In this document: positions 12,269 to 30,971 of the stretch, in pieces
Layout: each line of letters begins with the position of its first letter
Position numbering within the stretch: position 1 is the stretch's first letter
Assembly: GCF_000006405.1 (NCBI RefSeq)
Contig: NW_003215453.1
Coordinates: 250,662-314,661, forward strand
DNA length: 64,000 nt
From: Perkinsus marinus ATCC 50983
Lineage: Eukaryota; Perkinsozoa; Perkinsida; Perkinsidae
Direction: 5' to 3'
Made by a program: the position numbers and the translations under genes
The notes under the pieces: generated by a model
Told to the model about the DNA's origin: nothing
Database searches by the model: none
The model's input: only the letters and a program-made list of their open reading frames with translations

Positions 12269-12789
12269 GCCAATACGATCGAGAAATCCTAGACGATGGG
12301 ATCAGAATGAGTGTTGATCAATAAGTATGTGTTCAAACGCAACGTTAAGTTTCCATCACGGATTAACACGGGGAATTAGAGGAGGGCGTGGGGAAGACTA
12401 CATCAAGCTCCGTACCCTCGGTGATGGAACGGAGGTTCCTCGGCGTTGATGGGTGTCTTAACTCTGCCTGAACATCATGTGGCCGATACGATGGCTAATT
12501 GACCAACTATGTGTGGTTCGTGAATATTTCAGTTGGCGTACATTCAACTTGAATGATTCGAGTTACGACAGTGATTCTTGTGGAACAGTTTTGCCCGCGA
12601 ATGTCAACACGCTTTAAACGATGGAGGATGATTTGGAAAGTAAGATTGCAGTTTAGTGAAACGCTCGGCTAGTCCAATTAGAGATGTAGTAGGACTTAAC
12701 TCATTCAGTAGGGGGAACGAGGAACTCCCCTCACTAATACGGCCAACTAGTGTTGAAATTGAAGTTCCTATTATCGCCGTTTGTCGATA

Positions 12790-12830
12790 CTTCAGTTAGG
12801 CGCAGGTTCGAATCCCACGGACGTCATTTT
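12790..12830 (+). other. tRNA-like 3' fragment
   Basis: B-box GGTTCGAATCC at 12805-12815 is followed by a possible acceptor strand and TTTTT. No matching 5' half lies within 90 bp upstream, so this is a fragment rather than a gene. Confidence 0.45.
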
Positions 12831-13198
12831 TAACGCATTTATTTTTTGCTGACATTCCACACATTACTAACCCGCAGTAATTGATCTTGTTCAAGACTTC
12901 AGTTGTTCTCGCGTGAACGATGACTGCTCCTCTCGATGTCCATGGTGTATTCATTGGCATTGATGGTTTTGAGATAAGAAACACGTTAATGAAGATGCTC
13001 AAAGTGAGGCTTTGACGAACATCCTTTTCTCGGCAAAGTCGATTATAAAGAAACTTTTAAGGCCAAAAAAAGTTTTTTTTTTCTCGGGAGAGCAAAAAAT
13101 TTTTTGAGAGATTTTTTTCGGGGAAAAAATTCTTATTGTCTGGCGTGGTCGATGAATTCGGTAATTAATTTTGCATCTACGCAGTGTGATAAAATATG

Positions 13199-13355
13199 GA
13201 CATAGTCGACCACATGTGTTGCTGACAATATCAAGGAAATTTTGGATAGTTCTTGTTAGTTTCTGTACACTACTAGTGTATTCTCCCGACTCGTATATAA
13301 ACATCTATGAGGAACTATTAAGCTCAACTGAGGAAAGCGAACGTTTTTTTCCAAC
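13199..13355 (-). mobile_element. Family B element copy
   Basis: Family B read on minus: the right-hand end (GACCACATGTGTTG at 13208) through TTTCTGTACACT to a degraded left end (TTCCAACACTG). A poly-T/A-rich tract precedes it. Confidence 0.6.
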
Positions 13356-13479
13356 ACTGCATCTGCGTGCTAATTTCGTACGCAGACCCAAATTATGGAT
13401 ATATACTTTATTTATATTTTATGGGGTATTTATACCTCAAGTGAAACGGGAGGAGCTTCGTTGAATTGAGTACATTGGC

Positions 13480-13608
13480 GTTTCACAGCTCGTTTTACGT
13501 GAAGTGGCGTCGAAATACGCGATATTATTCGCGGTGATATGCAGTAGTCGTGAAATATATTTCCCACTGGTATTTTTCATATCACTAGGGCCGCCCGTGA
13601 AACTACAT
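13480..13608 (+). mobile_element. Family A MITE copy
   Basis: GCGTTTCACAGCTCGTTTTAC to CCGCCCGTGAAACTACATT. One inverted-repeat arm has diverged at two positions. Confidence 0.75.
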
Positions 13609-13655
13609 TAAATCAATTATATTGAATATTCATGCATATTCATTTAATATCATTA

Positions 13656-13795
13656 TCGGAGTTTCGCGGCCCGTTTTACGTGAAGTGGTGTAAAACTCGG
13701 TGAAAAACGCGGTGATGTTTGCGGTGATATGCAGTAGTCGTGAAATACGTTTTTCACTAGTGTTTTTCATATCACTAGGGTGGTGAAACTCCATT
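13656..13795 (+). mobile_element. Family A MITE copy
   Basis: Full-length copy with GGAGTTTCGCGGCCCGTTTT at the left and GGTGGTGAAACTCC at the right. It shows the complete internal order: CGTTTTACGTG, GTAAAACTCGGTGAAAAACG, GCAGTAGTCGTGAAATA, TTTTTCATATCACTAGGG. Confidence 0.85.
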
Positions 13796-13982
13796 GTATT
13801 CAGGAGTTCCCAGGGGGTATTGCCGGGCGTAGACTCCTGAGCTTTTTCGAGAGTATTGAGCACGAGAACTGGATGCTAAGGTGAATCGTCTATTATCATA
13901 TTCGATATGAACGAATTGCGCTCTTTACGGTACGGCCTTTACCGTTGCAGAACTCAAAAAGTGACTTTGGTTTCGATATTAT

Positions 13983-16900
13983 ATGGTCCTTGTTATTAGA
14001 GCCAAACTGAGATGGTTAATGCGGGGCTCGGGGGAGGAGGAGGAGGAGGAGCGACAGACGAATATTTTAGTGACAAGAGTCTGGGAACGGGATGAAGACC
14101 TCGGTAAGAATGATGATATGTTGTTAGAGTGTTGGAGTAGGAATATATGTAATCACTTTCCTCAGCTGCTGAGCTCATTGACTACTGAGAAGAGCTTATA
14201 TGCGAATTCGGGTAGAAGTGTGCAAAAACTAAGATGAATTTCCTCAAAATTTTCATATTATCATCGACACATGTAGTTGGCCATATGCATATCACCTTGT
14301 ACTGATTTCTCATATTTAGGACTAAAATAAATATCGTTAGTAAACACATTAATAGTAACTATCTTTATACGTTGGTAGAATCATATAACATTTTTGTCGT
14401 ATGGAGGTAAATCAGTAATAGTTGATCATGCAGTTTATCAATGGAGTTTTACGGGCGGCCCTAGTGATATGAAAAACACTGGTGAAAAATATATTCCACG
14501 ACTACTGCGAATATCGAGCTCTTCACGGAGTTTTACACCACTTCGCGTGAAATGGGTTGTGAAACTCCACTATAATGTGATTAATAGTATTATCAGCGAT
14601 TACATCTATTCATAATACTTTTATATTATTAATGTTATGGTTTTCCCTTTATCCTCTTACTTTGGTAACAGCTGTATTCACAGCTGAACTCAAATTTCGT
14701 ATTATCACCGACACATGTAGTTGACCATGTGCATATGTCCTTCCCCCGAAATTAGGGTGAAGTATAGCATGTGAAAGAGGTGAAGTTTTTGAGAAGTCAC
14801 ATTTTTGGAGTATATTCAAAATCAATTTGAAATACTGTATGAACAGCTGTTTTGATACTCTCTTTGAAGGTTTCGATAGATAGCGCTCTATTACTACTAG
14901 TAGGTGTGTGGTCAGCCACATATGTTGGTGCTAATACGAAAATTCGGAGGAAATTCTCGGGAAAATTATTGGTGGTTTCTGTACATTTCTACACTAGTTT
15001 GTATATAATGTAGCTCTGGAAATTCCTAGACTCAGCTGAGGAAAGCGAACATATGTATATTTCTCCAATAACTGTGTTTACTATAGGAAACGTGAAGGGA
15101 ACTCAAACGGAAAATGAGGAGGAAAAGCGGAACGTGTTTGACGTCTCTGTGGAGACCAACAGTGAAGAAGTTGAGGAAATTTTATATGCGGAAAAAAGAA
15201 GGTTGGTATAATTTTTCACGCAAGTGGATGGATTATTTTGAGGTGTTTTCAGAGTTGAGTTTCCTGGGAGAATGATCGACAGCGTAACGCAAACGGAAGA
15301 TAATAAGATGGTGAGTTGGGAGAGGTGTGGTATGTGGAGGTGTTGGAGTAGGAATATATGTAATCGCTTTCCTCAGCTGAGCTCAGGAGTTTCCTATACA
15401 GTGTTGGAGTAGGAATATATGTAATCGCTTTCCTCAGCTGAGCTCAGGAGTAACTACAGCTAATTGTAGAAGTAGGGTAGAAGTGTACAGAAACCAATAT
15501 GGATTCCCTCAGAGTTTTCATATTGTCATCAACACATGTACTTGATCACAGTGTTGGAGTAGGAATATATATGTGGTTTTTTCGATAGCTGAGCTGAGGA
15601 GTTTCCAAAGCTAATTATAGAACTAGGGTAGAAGTGTATAGAAAACCAATAAGAATTTGAATCTATTTTTTTTCAGAATTTTTACGTTGATACCAACAAA
15701 TGTATTAGAATATATGTTCGCTCTCCTCAGCTGAGTTCAGGTGTTTTTACACGATTCATAAAGTGTACAGAAAGCGATGAAAATTTGGCGAATTTTTTCT
15801 TCTGAATTTTCAACACATGTAGTTGATCATGTGCGTATTCTCATATACTGGTGGGAAACTGGTTTTAGGATGGTAACATTTTGGAAGAAAAACTAGAGGG
15901 AAAGGGAAAGGAAAAAAACAAAATTGAGCTGATGAAAAATGACATGGAAATTGAAGGAATTATGGTTGAGCTCGGGAGCGCCGAGAAATTGGAAAAAATT
16001 AACGCGGAAATGACAAAAGAATTGGAAAAAAATCGGAAAAAATTAGAAGAAGAATGTCGGCTGAACGCAGAGCTGAGGGAACGACTTGCGAGATGTGAAG
16101 TGGAGGTGGAGTCGGCAGAAGTTGAGGAAAGTGCGGTATGTATTGATGGCGAAAATAACGATTTTGAGGAGAAAACTGTGGCTGATTATGGAAAAATTGA
16201 GAAAAAATGTTGTTGTTGTGAAGATGAGCTATGGCGAGAATTGGAGAATGCTCGGGCGCAGTTGAGAAGTTATGAAAAGGAAATTGAGAGATTAAATTTC
16301 GCACTAGGAAGGAGTGACAAGATGGGAATTAATCGCGGATTGAAAACACGATGGAGATCTGGAGAAGGGCGCGATGTGTGGTCGAGGTTGTATTGCAATG
16401 CTAAAGAGCGTGAGGAAAAATTGAAAAAATCACAGGAAAAATCGAAAAAAAGATATAATGAATATTGGGCGCGCGCTTTTTACATATCGGATGATGGCGA
16501 TGATTCGGATGGAAGTATTTGGGTTGATTCGAGGTGAGTTGGGTGAGGTGTGGTATGTGGTGGTGTTGGAGTAGGAATATATGTAATCGCTTTCCTCAGC
16601 TGCTGAGATCAGGAGTTTCCTATACAGTGTTGGAGTAGGAATATATGTAATCGCTTTCCTCAGCTGAGCTCAGGAGTTTCCTATACAGTGTTGGAGTAGG
16701 AATATATGTAATCGCTTTCCTCAGCTACTGAGCTCAGGAGTTTCCTATACAGTGTTGGAGTAGGAATATATGTAATCGCTTTCCTCAGCTACTGAGCTCA
16801 GGAGTTTCCTATACAGTGTTGGAGTAGGAATATATGTAATCGCTTTCCTCAGCTACTGAGCTCAGGAGTTTCCTATACAGTGTTGGAGTAGGAATATATG

Positions 16901-17520
16901 TATCGCTTTCCTCAGCTACTGAGCTCAGGAGTTTCCTATACAGTGTTGGAGTAGGAATATGTGTTCGCTTTCCTCAGCTACTGAGCTCAGGAGTTTACAT
17001 ATGAATTCGGTAGAAGTGTATATAAACTAGGAAGAATTTCGCAGAAAACATTCCTCGGAATTTTCATATTGTCATCAACACATGTAGTTGACCACAGTTT
17101 TGGAGTAGGAATAAATTTTGGGGATCCTCAGCTGAGCTCAGAAATTTCCGAGTTCACATGCGAATTTGGGTAGAAATACACAGAGAATATTCTGCCGTTT
17201 TTTCATCACCAACACATGTGGTTGACCATGTGCGTATTCAGGTTGAAGCCGTCGTTCCTTGATCGAACTCGTGGGAGGAAGGTGAGGTCGTGGTGTGTTG
17301 TGAAAAAGTCGAATTATGGTATGGCTCGCAGAGATGTAAAGTGATGTCCCTCCTCGGATACGCAAAAGTATATTGGATTTTCACGGGCGGCTGGGATATG
17401 AAAAACACTAGTGAAAAATATATTTCACGACTACTGCATATCACCGCGAAAAATGTCGCGTTTTTCACAAAGTTTTACGACGCCACTAATGACAATCTTA
17501 AACTATATGCGCTTTGATTA
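13983..17520 (+). CDS. Multi-exon coiled-coil protein of unknown function
   Basis: Phase-consistent exons: 13983-14103 (ATG 13983; glutamate run), 15087-15201, 15253-15310, 15869-16533 and 17242-17281. A possible last exon from 17331 reads through a family A MITE to a stop at 17515-17517. Donors are GTAAGA, GTTGGT, GTGAGT, GTGAGT and GTGAGG. The long fourth exon encodes about 220 residues of K/E-rich coiled coil, then a four-cysteine run (KKCCCCED), then an acidic DDGDDSDGS end. Total is about 400 residues. Introns are filled by family B elements and satellite arrays. No enzymatic domain is visible; a structural or adaptor role is a guess. Whether the MITE-encoded tail is used is unknown. Confidence 0.55.
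14110..14300 (+). mobile_element. Family B element copy
   Basis: Left end GTGTTGGAGTAGGAATATAT, CAGCTGCTGAGCTCA core, GAATTCGGGTAGAAGTGTGC, then the CATGTAGTTGGCCATATGCA right part. It lies directly after the first donor of the 13983 gene. Confidence 0.8.
14440..14573 (-). mobile_element. Family A MITE copy
   Basis: Read on minus it is full length. On plus it starts GGAGTTTTACGGGCGGCCC and ends TGTGAAACTCC. It lies in intron 1 of the 13983 gene. Confidence 0.8.
14920..15080 (-). mobile_element. Family B element copy
   Basis: Begins with the right-hand end (GGTCAGCCACATATGTTGG) and ends near TTTCTCCAATAACTGTG just before the acceptor at 15086. The exon starts only a few bases beyond the element. 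Confidence 0.65.
15343..15840 (+). repeat. Short satellite block and three family B copies
   Basis: Two tandem 63-bp units (15343-15450) continue into a family B body ending about 15550. Second and third copies follow at about 15551-15710 and 15715-15840, each with the GGTAGAAGTGTA and ACACATGTA landmarks. All lie in one intron of the 13983 gene. Confidence 0.75.
16562..17095 (+). repeat. Satellite array (about 7 units) inside a family B element
   Basis: Seven units of about 63 bp, with CAGCTACTGAGCTC as a local variant. The last unit passes into family B body sequence ending ACATGTAGTTGACCACAG. It fills the intron between exons ending 16533 and starting 17242. Confidence 0.95.
17372..17480 (-). 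mobile_element. Family A MITE copy, possibly coding
   Basis: TTTTCACGGGCGGCTGGGAT at the left; GCGTTTTTCACAAAGTTTTA near the right. Its reading frame is open on plus and may supply the C-terminus of the 13983 gene. Confidence 0.65.
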
Positions 17521-18461
17521 TTAGAAGTCTTCAGAGTCGTAGGAATTTACGTCTAGCAATGTTCCTGTTGTGTGTATAGGAAGATTTCTTTGTTAGTTAC
17601 CACGTGGAGCTTTGCTACCTCCGACGAACTCACTTGGCACGAGTACGAGGTGGCATTCGTCATCGAGTGGCATGTGGGACTCAATAGACTCGTGAGCTGA
17701 CTGTTTGAGCTGTGGTGTAGATGGAAATATTCAGATTTGTTGTGACGTCACGAAGGTGATGAAGAATGAGAATTGTTCATGTTATGGTTTTTGTTGTGAT
17801 AAGAGAATTATACACGAAGTGTAGATTGTACGAGTCACAAGTGAAAACGTTATTGACTTTAATTAGTCAAGGCTTGAATCAGTTAAGTTATGGTAGAGTT
17901 CATGATGAAAAATGATTGTGGTGAAGCTGTGGTGAGTTGTTGTTGTTGTTGTTGCACACGGAAGGATATTTAGTTGATGTAAAAGTGTTATATGGCCATA
18001 TGGGGGAGTCGATCTCGGGGTCTTTGGGTTGTGGATATGTCGCACTAACTATTACACCAAAATTACTGGTAAGGTTGTGGTGTCCTGTGTTGGAGGGGAG
18101 AGTGATAGGGATGTATGTTGGAGGGGATTGGTGGAGCAAGTGAGGCGTTAGGGAATTGTAAGTATGCGAGATTCTAGATGTTGTGTTGGCGAGTTTGTCA
18201 TCATGCATCCTCAATCGAGTTTTTGGTAGTTTATGAGTTCCGTTGTAAGCTACTGCCACTTTGGTGTAGTTTCGTTGGCCAACTACATGTGTTGGTGACA
18301 ATATGAAAATTTGAGAAGTTATTGTTGGTTTATGTATACTTGTATACGAATGAGGAAAGCGAACATATATTCCTTTAACACTGGAACTGTTGGTTTTGAA
18401 TAATGAGATAAGGCTAGTTATGGATAGTAACAATCTGGTATTATTCTGGTTTGTGTAAAGT
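17521..18461. other. No confident gene; family B remnant
   Basis: A plus-strand stretch at about 17950-18065 is open and followed by GTAAGG. A minus-strand ORF overlaps it. Neither can be tied to neighbouring exons. A reverse family B copy lies at about 18278-18392 (CCAACTACATGTGTTGGTGA to TTCCTTTAACACTG). Confidence 0.4.
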
Positions 18462-18497
18462 GGGTGAATAATTACTTGCTGTTTTTGTATATGTTGT

Positions 18498-18509
18498 TTA
18501 TGTTGTTTC

Positions 18510-18552
<43 letters not shown>

Positions 18553-18584
18553 GGTGTTGTTGTTGTTGTTGTTGTTGTTGATGT

Positions 18585-18669
<85 letters not shown>

Positions 18670-18700
18670 GCTGTTGTTGTTGTCATTGTTGTTGTTGTTG
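18498..18700 (+). repeat. (TTG)n(ATG)n(TTG)n compound microsatellite
   Basis: About 200 bp of TGT/TTG triplets with a central ATG/TGA block, about 60 bp upstream of the helicase start codon. Long poly-Leu/Met and poly-Thr/Ser frames here are artefacts of the repeat. Confidence 0.97.
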
Positions 18701-18761
18701 GGCGATTTTACGGTTTTTCTATTAGTTTGTTGGTGGTTGTTATTCTTCCTCCTCCTCGTGT

Positions 18762-25820
<7,059 letters not shown>

Positions 25821-26756
25821 TAATTTTTATGTCTCAATATTCTAGATAACTATTGTATGAAATTTACGAAAATAGTAAAACTATTCTCATTTGAAACGTT
25901 AATGGATAAAGGGGAGAAAAATTCGGGGAAGGATTTGTAATGGTAACAGTTACAACGATTATTAACGATTTCTCAAATTGGATGCCAAAGTTTTGCATTT
26001 TTACGGTTTTTGTATTGTAAAAATCAAAAAGTGTAGCATTGTGTGTATCATTGGAGTTTCACTGGCGATATGAAAAACATATTTCACAGTTCACGTCGTG
26101 TAAGTTGGGTGAAGTCGTTTTCGGGCCCAGCGAGTTTGAAGTCTTGTTTATCGATTTTTTTCGTCGTTGATCGTAGTGTGATAGAATTTTTGATTTCATA
26201 TTTCGATGGTGTAAATATGTAAATTTAGACTGATTTTTGTATTGTAGAAATCAAAAGATGTTTTGAGGGATGTAGCATTGGATGGTGTATTACTGGAGTT
26301 TCACCGGCGATATGAAAAAATATATTTTAGAGTTCACGTCAGGAACCCATTTAGCTTTCGGAGATAACGTTCCCCAGGGTTTGATAACAATGGGGAAGAA
26401 TATTTCTGACGTGATGACATTTACATGGGAAACTGATTGAAGAATAGGATCCTAGCCATACGCGGAAAATTGAAAATGAGTTTCACCCGAGAACATTATA
26501 GGTTTCTGGATGATTTCCTGGTTCACGTCGCGTAAAATGGGTGAAGTCGAACTCTCGTTTATCGATTTCCTCCTTCGTCGTAGATTGTAGTATGGTAGAA
26601 TTTTAGATTTTGTTTATATGTCGATGGTGAATATATATGAATTTTTATACAGATTTTTTTGTGAGCTTCCCATATGTAGGTAATTATGGATCCTCTCGAA
26701 GTACGTGGCAGTGATTCTGTCGTTTTGGTGATCGATAGGAAATAATTTAGGACGCG

Positions 26757-26921
26757 ATGGCTACTTTCTGCGAGTTGTTACAAAGCTGTGAGTCTCTGAT
26801 TGTTTATGAAGATGGAGTTGTGTTGGTTGGGCGGAGTAATGGGCTTCATGCGGAAGTGATATTCATGGAAAGGAGAATTTTATTCTGGATGATTGGAAAT
26901 TCAGAGCGTTGGATAGGTTAG
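26757..26921 (+). CDS. Small ORF or exon, 54 aa, unknown
   Basis: ATG at 26757, TAG at 26919-26921, with the pattern MATFCELLQSCESLIVYEDG at the start. The end overlaps a GTTAGT donor-like site, so it may instead be a first exon spliced in phase 1. No family recognised. Confidence 0.25.
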   Translation: MATFCELLQSCESLIVYEDGVVLVGRSNGLHAEVIFMERRILFWMIGNSERWIG

Positions 26922-26984
26922 TTTGCAGAAATTTTTTTCTTTTAATCGTCAGTATACTCAACTGAATGTCTAGGACAGAATGTC

Positions 26985-27140
26985 ACATTCAGGCGTTATA
27001 CAGCGCAAACCAAACCGGTCTGTAGGTCACTGTCTTGAAGTTGGGAGAATGGAAGAGTTTATCAGCGAGTCTTAAAGTTCAAGAGGTATGTAGTTATCGT
27101 AGTAACGATCGATTGACAACATTTCTGAAGCATTCATTAT
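26985..27140 (+). repeat. Repeat C copy 1
   Basis: Shares with 40470-40600 and 43395-43520 an 'AGTGCGAACCAAACCGTTATG'-like left block (here GCGCAAACCAAACCGGTCTG) and a right block CGATTGACAACNTTTCTGAA. All three copies are on plus. Confidence 0.5.
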
Positions 27141-27699
27141 CATATACTGGAGCTTCATCCGTGATATGAAAATGCTAGTGAAGAACACATTTCACATCGC
27201 GTAATACGCGTTTCAACAGCGAAAAACACGTGTGAAATGCTTCTGTTATACTATAACACATGTGGTGTTTTGCGCGTGTATAACGCGAAATGACTTTGCC
27301 TTTTTCGCTAGAATGGGAAGGCGATTCAGATTGAACGCGGAGACACTCGGCAAGGAGACACAGTTAGTTGGCTACGCCCGTATCGGTCTGTTGATGATAT
27401 AGGAAATCAGAATTGATTAGAATTCGACGGCAGGTCACCAGCTTGCAAACGCAACATCGGCATGTTGTTTACAGAGAACCGAAGCGCCTAGGAAAACCCG
27501 ATGCACGTTCGACAATGCTGTGCAGAGAAGTGCTGCTCTGGCTGAAGATGATTTCCGCGTCACCCAGAACGGCGGGTACGCTTGTGAGTCGTCGAGTGAA
27601 GAGGAATTAAGCGGGCGAAGGAAATTGATCTAAAATGTTAATTTTGCAGCAACCACAGTTTGTGGAACAGCAGCATGAGGTTCGTGACGCTCCCAGAAC

Positions 27700-28055
27700 C
27701 ATATTTTTCGTTCGTTCATCAGAAACTTCGGTCCCCGCTTAAATACAGGCCCACATTGATCCTGAGCCTTCACTACTCGACTCACCGTAGCTTGGTTGAC
27801 CTGCTGAGCTCGAGCAATCTCCTCTTGGGTGTAGCGTCGACGACCGTCTGTGCCTCTCTCCGCATGCATCGCGCGGATACGCGCCCTATCTGCTGAAGTC
27901 AGGTTTTTGTTCTTCGACATAACCCAAAGTAATGAGTCATTACTAATGACAGGACGTGGGTGGTCATGGTGGTTGACGGCGGGGCAATTTGGGTGCTTCA
28001 ATGGTGCCCTATGACCAAAATCCTAGGGTGTTTCAAGAATATGCTAAGAATATGT
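27700..28055 (-). pseudogene. Truncated Tc1/mariner transposase (N-terminal HTH region)
   Basis: Nearly identical to the N-terminal third of the intact transposase at 53573-54592: start MSKNKNLTSADRARIRAMHA, the ARAQQVNQATVSRV helix-turn-helix, through RGPKFLMNER. It also carries the inner copy of the terminal repeat (TATGCTAAGAATATGTG at 28038). Similarity ends at about 27708, after which unrelated DNA continues, so the whole DDE catalytic domain is gone. Confidence 0.85.
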
Positions 28056-28556
28056 GTATACACTGAAAAACTTGCAGTACAACTCAGTTATTGCTTTTCA
28101 GCATTCCCAACATAAGTTATTAACTACGGCTGTAGTGCTGTCGACACTCCTACACATACTACTCCTTCCACATATTTTTCCACTTGTAGTCACTTTGTGC
28201 GTCTGTTTTGAATTTGTCGTTGGCTAAAGCCACAATATATAATGCAATGTAACATGATTTCTACGCTTTCTAAACATTTGTTTATCTTATTGTAAGATCG
28301 CCTCATTTGTTTCCTTGTAATCATATACATGTTTAGATTCAAACACTCGCGAGTCTGCACCTTCAACACCTTTGCATATCTTGCAGGATAACAACGAAGA
28401 GTATGAGACAACGGAAGTAAACTCAATCAACGACAGGGAAAACACTTATTCTCCACGGACCAGTGACACGTCGTTCGTTTTCTACTTATTTCGATGCAGA
28501 TACTTTGTTAACACAAGTTGTTAATGGTATTTGTGCTTACTACATCGTGACTATTC

Positions 28557-28838
28557 ATGGTGTCAGATAATTTACGAAATACAAAGATATTGAGTGGTCC
28601 ACAAACGAAAGAGATGCATAATTCTCTTCATCACATCTACGGTGTTGGGGAAATTTGCGATAATATAGACGACATAGATATGACTCAGTTACCTCCTCCA
28701 AATTTACCAAGTACGATTAATCTTTGTCGTTCGTTTATTTGCTACGTACATATTCTCCTTTTACTAGGTGGGGTCAAACAGAAAAGCACGAGTTTCGAAC
28801 GCAGTAAGCTGAAATTATCTCAAGGTGATATGATATAG
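28557..28838 (+). CDS. Small two-exon gene, unknown
   Basis: ATG at 28557; likely 57-nt intron 28711-28767 (CAA|GTACG...ACTAG|GTGGGG) whose removal keeps frame; stop TAG at 28836-28838. The intron-free product is about 74 residues, hydrophilic, with a proline-rich LPPPNLPS segment. The unspliced frame is also open. Alternatively a further donor exists at CAAG|GTGATA. Confidence 0.35.
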   Translation: MVSDNLRNTKILSGPQTKEMHNSLHHIYGVGEICDNIDDIDMTQLPPPNLPSTINLCRSFICYVHILLLLGGVKQKSTSFERSKLKLSQGDMI

Positions 28839-29196
28839 CCCGTCTCTCAAGTAATGTTGACGTTGAATTTTTCCTAGCTCTCGTATAGCGCAAGAAGTGC
28901 AAAAACCCTACGAAAGAGGAATATCCTGAACGATTTCCCCATGGAAAATACATGAAGAAAGGTTATCTTCATATTTTTGAAATGAACCATTTACATGGTG
29001 AATCTATTTCGGTGTAGGTTTGGCACTTCTTTTGATATATATTTTCGGACCATTAAGACAAATATTTACTACGTCATGCGACTATGGATACACTTATTAG
29101 AGAATAGATCGTACGTTTTTTGATCAAAGTCCTCATCGGTGGACGCAGGAAGTTATTTGGGTTGTTCAGATAGCTGCGGAGAAATACCTGGAACGT

Positions 29197-29487
29197 GTGT
29201 ATCAAACGTGCTCGTTTTGTTTACATTGTCTTGACTGTGACACTTTGACTCCATCTGTATTCCTACCCTCAACTTACCTTGTGGGTGACGAAAAAGTCAA
29301 TAGTCTATTTCGTTATCGTACTTTCGATTTATTGGGCTACAACGTAACGTTCCCTACTACAGTAGCTAATCGTACTCAGTACGAAGCAGAAGGTCTACGT
29401 GCAGCTGAATATACGTATCTGGGAGAAGGCAGTAGCAGATCACATCAGTCTCTGGGAAATCAAGAAAAAAAGGAAGTCACCAACTAA
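29197..29487 (+). CDS. ORF of unknown function
   Basis: 96 open codons with clustered cysteines near the start (CSFCLHCLDCD) followed by a mixed segment (LFRYRTFDLLGYNVTF). The frame is open upstream of the first listed start to about 29120. No relative recognised; AT-rich composition fits the neighbouring ORFs to 31.76 kb. Confidence 0.25.
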   Translation: MYQTCSFCLHCLDCDTLTPSVFLPSTYLVGDEKVNSLFRYRTFDLLGYNVTFPTTVANRTQYEAEGLRAAEYTYLGEGSSRSHQSLGNQEKKEVTN

Positions 29488-29602
29488 GAGAAGACTTACG
29501 AAACGCAATCTTGGAGTAAAAATGCATTTTAGACTTTCATGTTTATCACATTTTCTTCCAGATTATTTTTTCTGCAATTTTTTACTACTTGGTGAGTACC
29601 GC

Positions 29603-29755
29603 ATGTCAGGACCGCATGCCAATTCTAACATCAGGGAGGCTTTGACTCGTCTTGCCAGGACCGTTTATGCCGCGTTCGCTAGCCAGACTGCTGCTGATGA
29701 TTACACCATGCTAGTGCAGGAGTACGAGGCTGCCAAGGCTAACCCACTTGCCTAA
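29603..29755 (+). CDS. 50-aa ORF with GC-rich codons
   Basis: ATG at 29603, TAA at 29753-29755. The peptide (MSGPHANSNIREALTRLART... ending AKANPLA) looks like one amphipathic helix. Its codons are markedly GC-richer than flanking AT-rich DNA, which suggests selection or separate origin. A polypyrimidine tract (TTTTTTCTGCAATTTTTTAC) precedes it, so it could be a terminal exon. Confidence 0.35.
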   Translation: MSGPHANSNIREALTRLARTVYAAFASQTAADDYTMLVQEYEAAKANPLA

Positions 29756-30971
29756 TGACTAGGGATGTCAAGAACAACTGTCTGTGCTCGCAAGGTACAG
29801 CATGTTATTCTCTTTTCATGTACTTTGTTGTATTTCAGACTTATATTTCTGGCTGAAATTGGATGCCGATATGCGAGGGTTTCTCTTGTATCCGAGCTGT
29901 TTTCTCGATTCCTGTACACTTATTGATCAAAGTGTAACCCAAGCTATTAAAGGTGGTATTGAGACGTTATCTAGATCGCTTAAATTATGTACTTATGAAT
30001 CATAAGTTACGATGAAGTCGCTGATGCGTTTGTGTATTGGATCCAATGTAAGTCAACATGTCTGATTTAGTGATCACATCTTGTAGGTATTTTCAACTAC
30101 GATGAATCTTGCTTGCACATTCTTCTGCAGTTATCTAACACTGTCTGGTCTGTTGTAAACTCCATGACGGATTTCTGGGGGTAAGATTAATTATCAATTC
30201 CAACAGATATGTCTAACATTGGCGTGACATACCTTCGACGTATTTTACCTTACCTGTATATCTTTTAATTAAATTGCACGTCTACAGTTCGTACTCTTCA
30301 CTTTGTACATGTATAGTTCAATATGCATAGATCAGTATTAGTCCACATCGCAAATAGATGTGCTGTAAACAAGATATTCCTGTGAACATCATACTTATTT
30401 GCAATAGAAGTAGCAGCGTCGTTAAAAGGAAGCATACTCGGACAAGTGTATCCAGCGTTTAGCCTCGTGGTACCTTCGATTAAAACAGTAGCTTGCGTAA
30501 ACACTGTTTACTAAACAGAGATAAGACATCAGGTGCTCTATACAATATACATAACATAGGTTGAATTTCGAAAAAATCACCTAAAACTTCGCGTGCAATT
30601 AAATTTGGAGCGTGTTAAATTGTATATAAAATGTGACACATAGCAGGAGACAAAGACGTACCCAGCTAGCCATGTATAAGTATCGTTGTGGATATTTAAA
30701 GCAGCCCCGTCTTCACACATATAAAATGTTACTTGCAGAGTATCACTTATTGAACCGCTCTAGTAATCACCCAACGAATGAGGCACACTTTTACGAGCTT
30801 CAGCTTTTCCTTATCCTCTACTCAAGTTCAGACCAAAATCAGCAGCACCGTGATTAAGATCGTCTGCATACAAAAAACCTCGTATGAGGAATCTATCACA
30901 TGGAACGTTACGTCGTAGAAAATCGTATAGTTTATCATCCAGCCTTGACAAATCTACGTAATTATTAATCA

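Larger units (their letters stand above)
25821..27699. other. Intergenic; MITE fragments and repeat C
   Basis: Two diverged partial family A ends (about 26052-26110 and 26298-26345). One short ORF at 26757. Repeat C at about 26985-27140. No other supported gene; a 65-codon plus-strand ORF at 27413 has no splice or family support. Confidence 0.5.

Noticed and set aside
14394-14615. Recurrent ORFs reading MKNTSEKYISRLLHITAN in several places
   Set aside because: They are the open frame of the reversed family A MITE, not a gene family, apart from two cases where a real gene may run into it.
17900-18433. 177-codon minus-strand ORF
   Set aside because: Partly family B repeat and partly an asparagine run from a TTG tract; no coding evidence.
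29130-29230. Histone H3-like helix pattern in the frame containing QEVIWVVQIAAEKYLERVYQ
   Set aside because: Only a loose similarity to the alpha-2 helix; none of the invariant flanking motifs of histone H3 are present.
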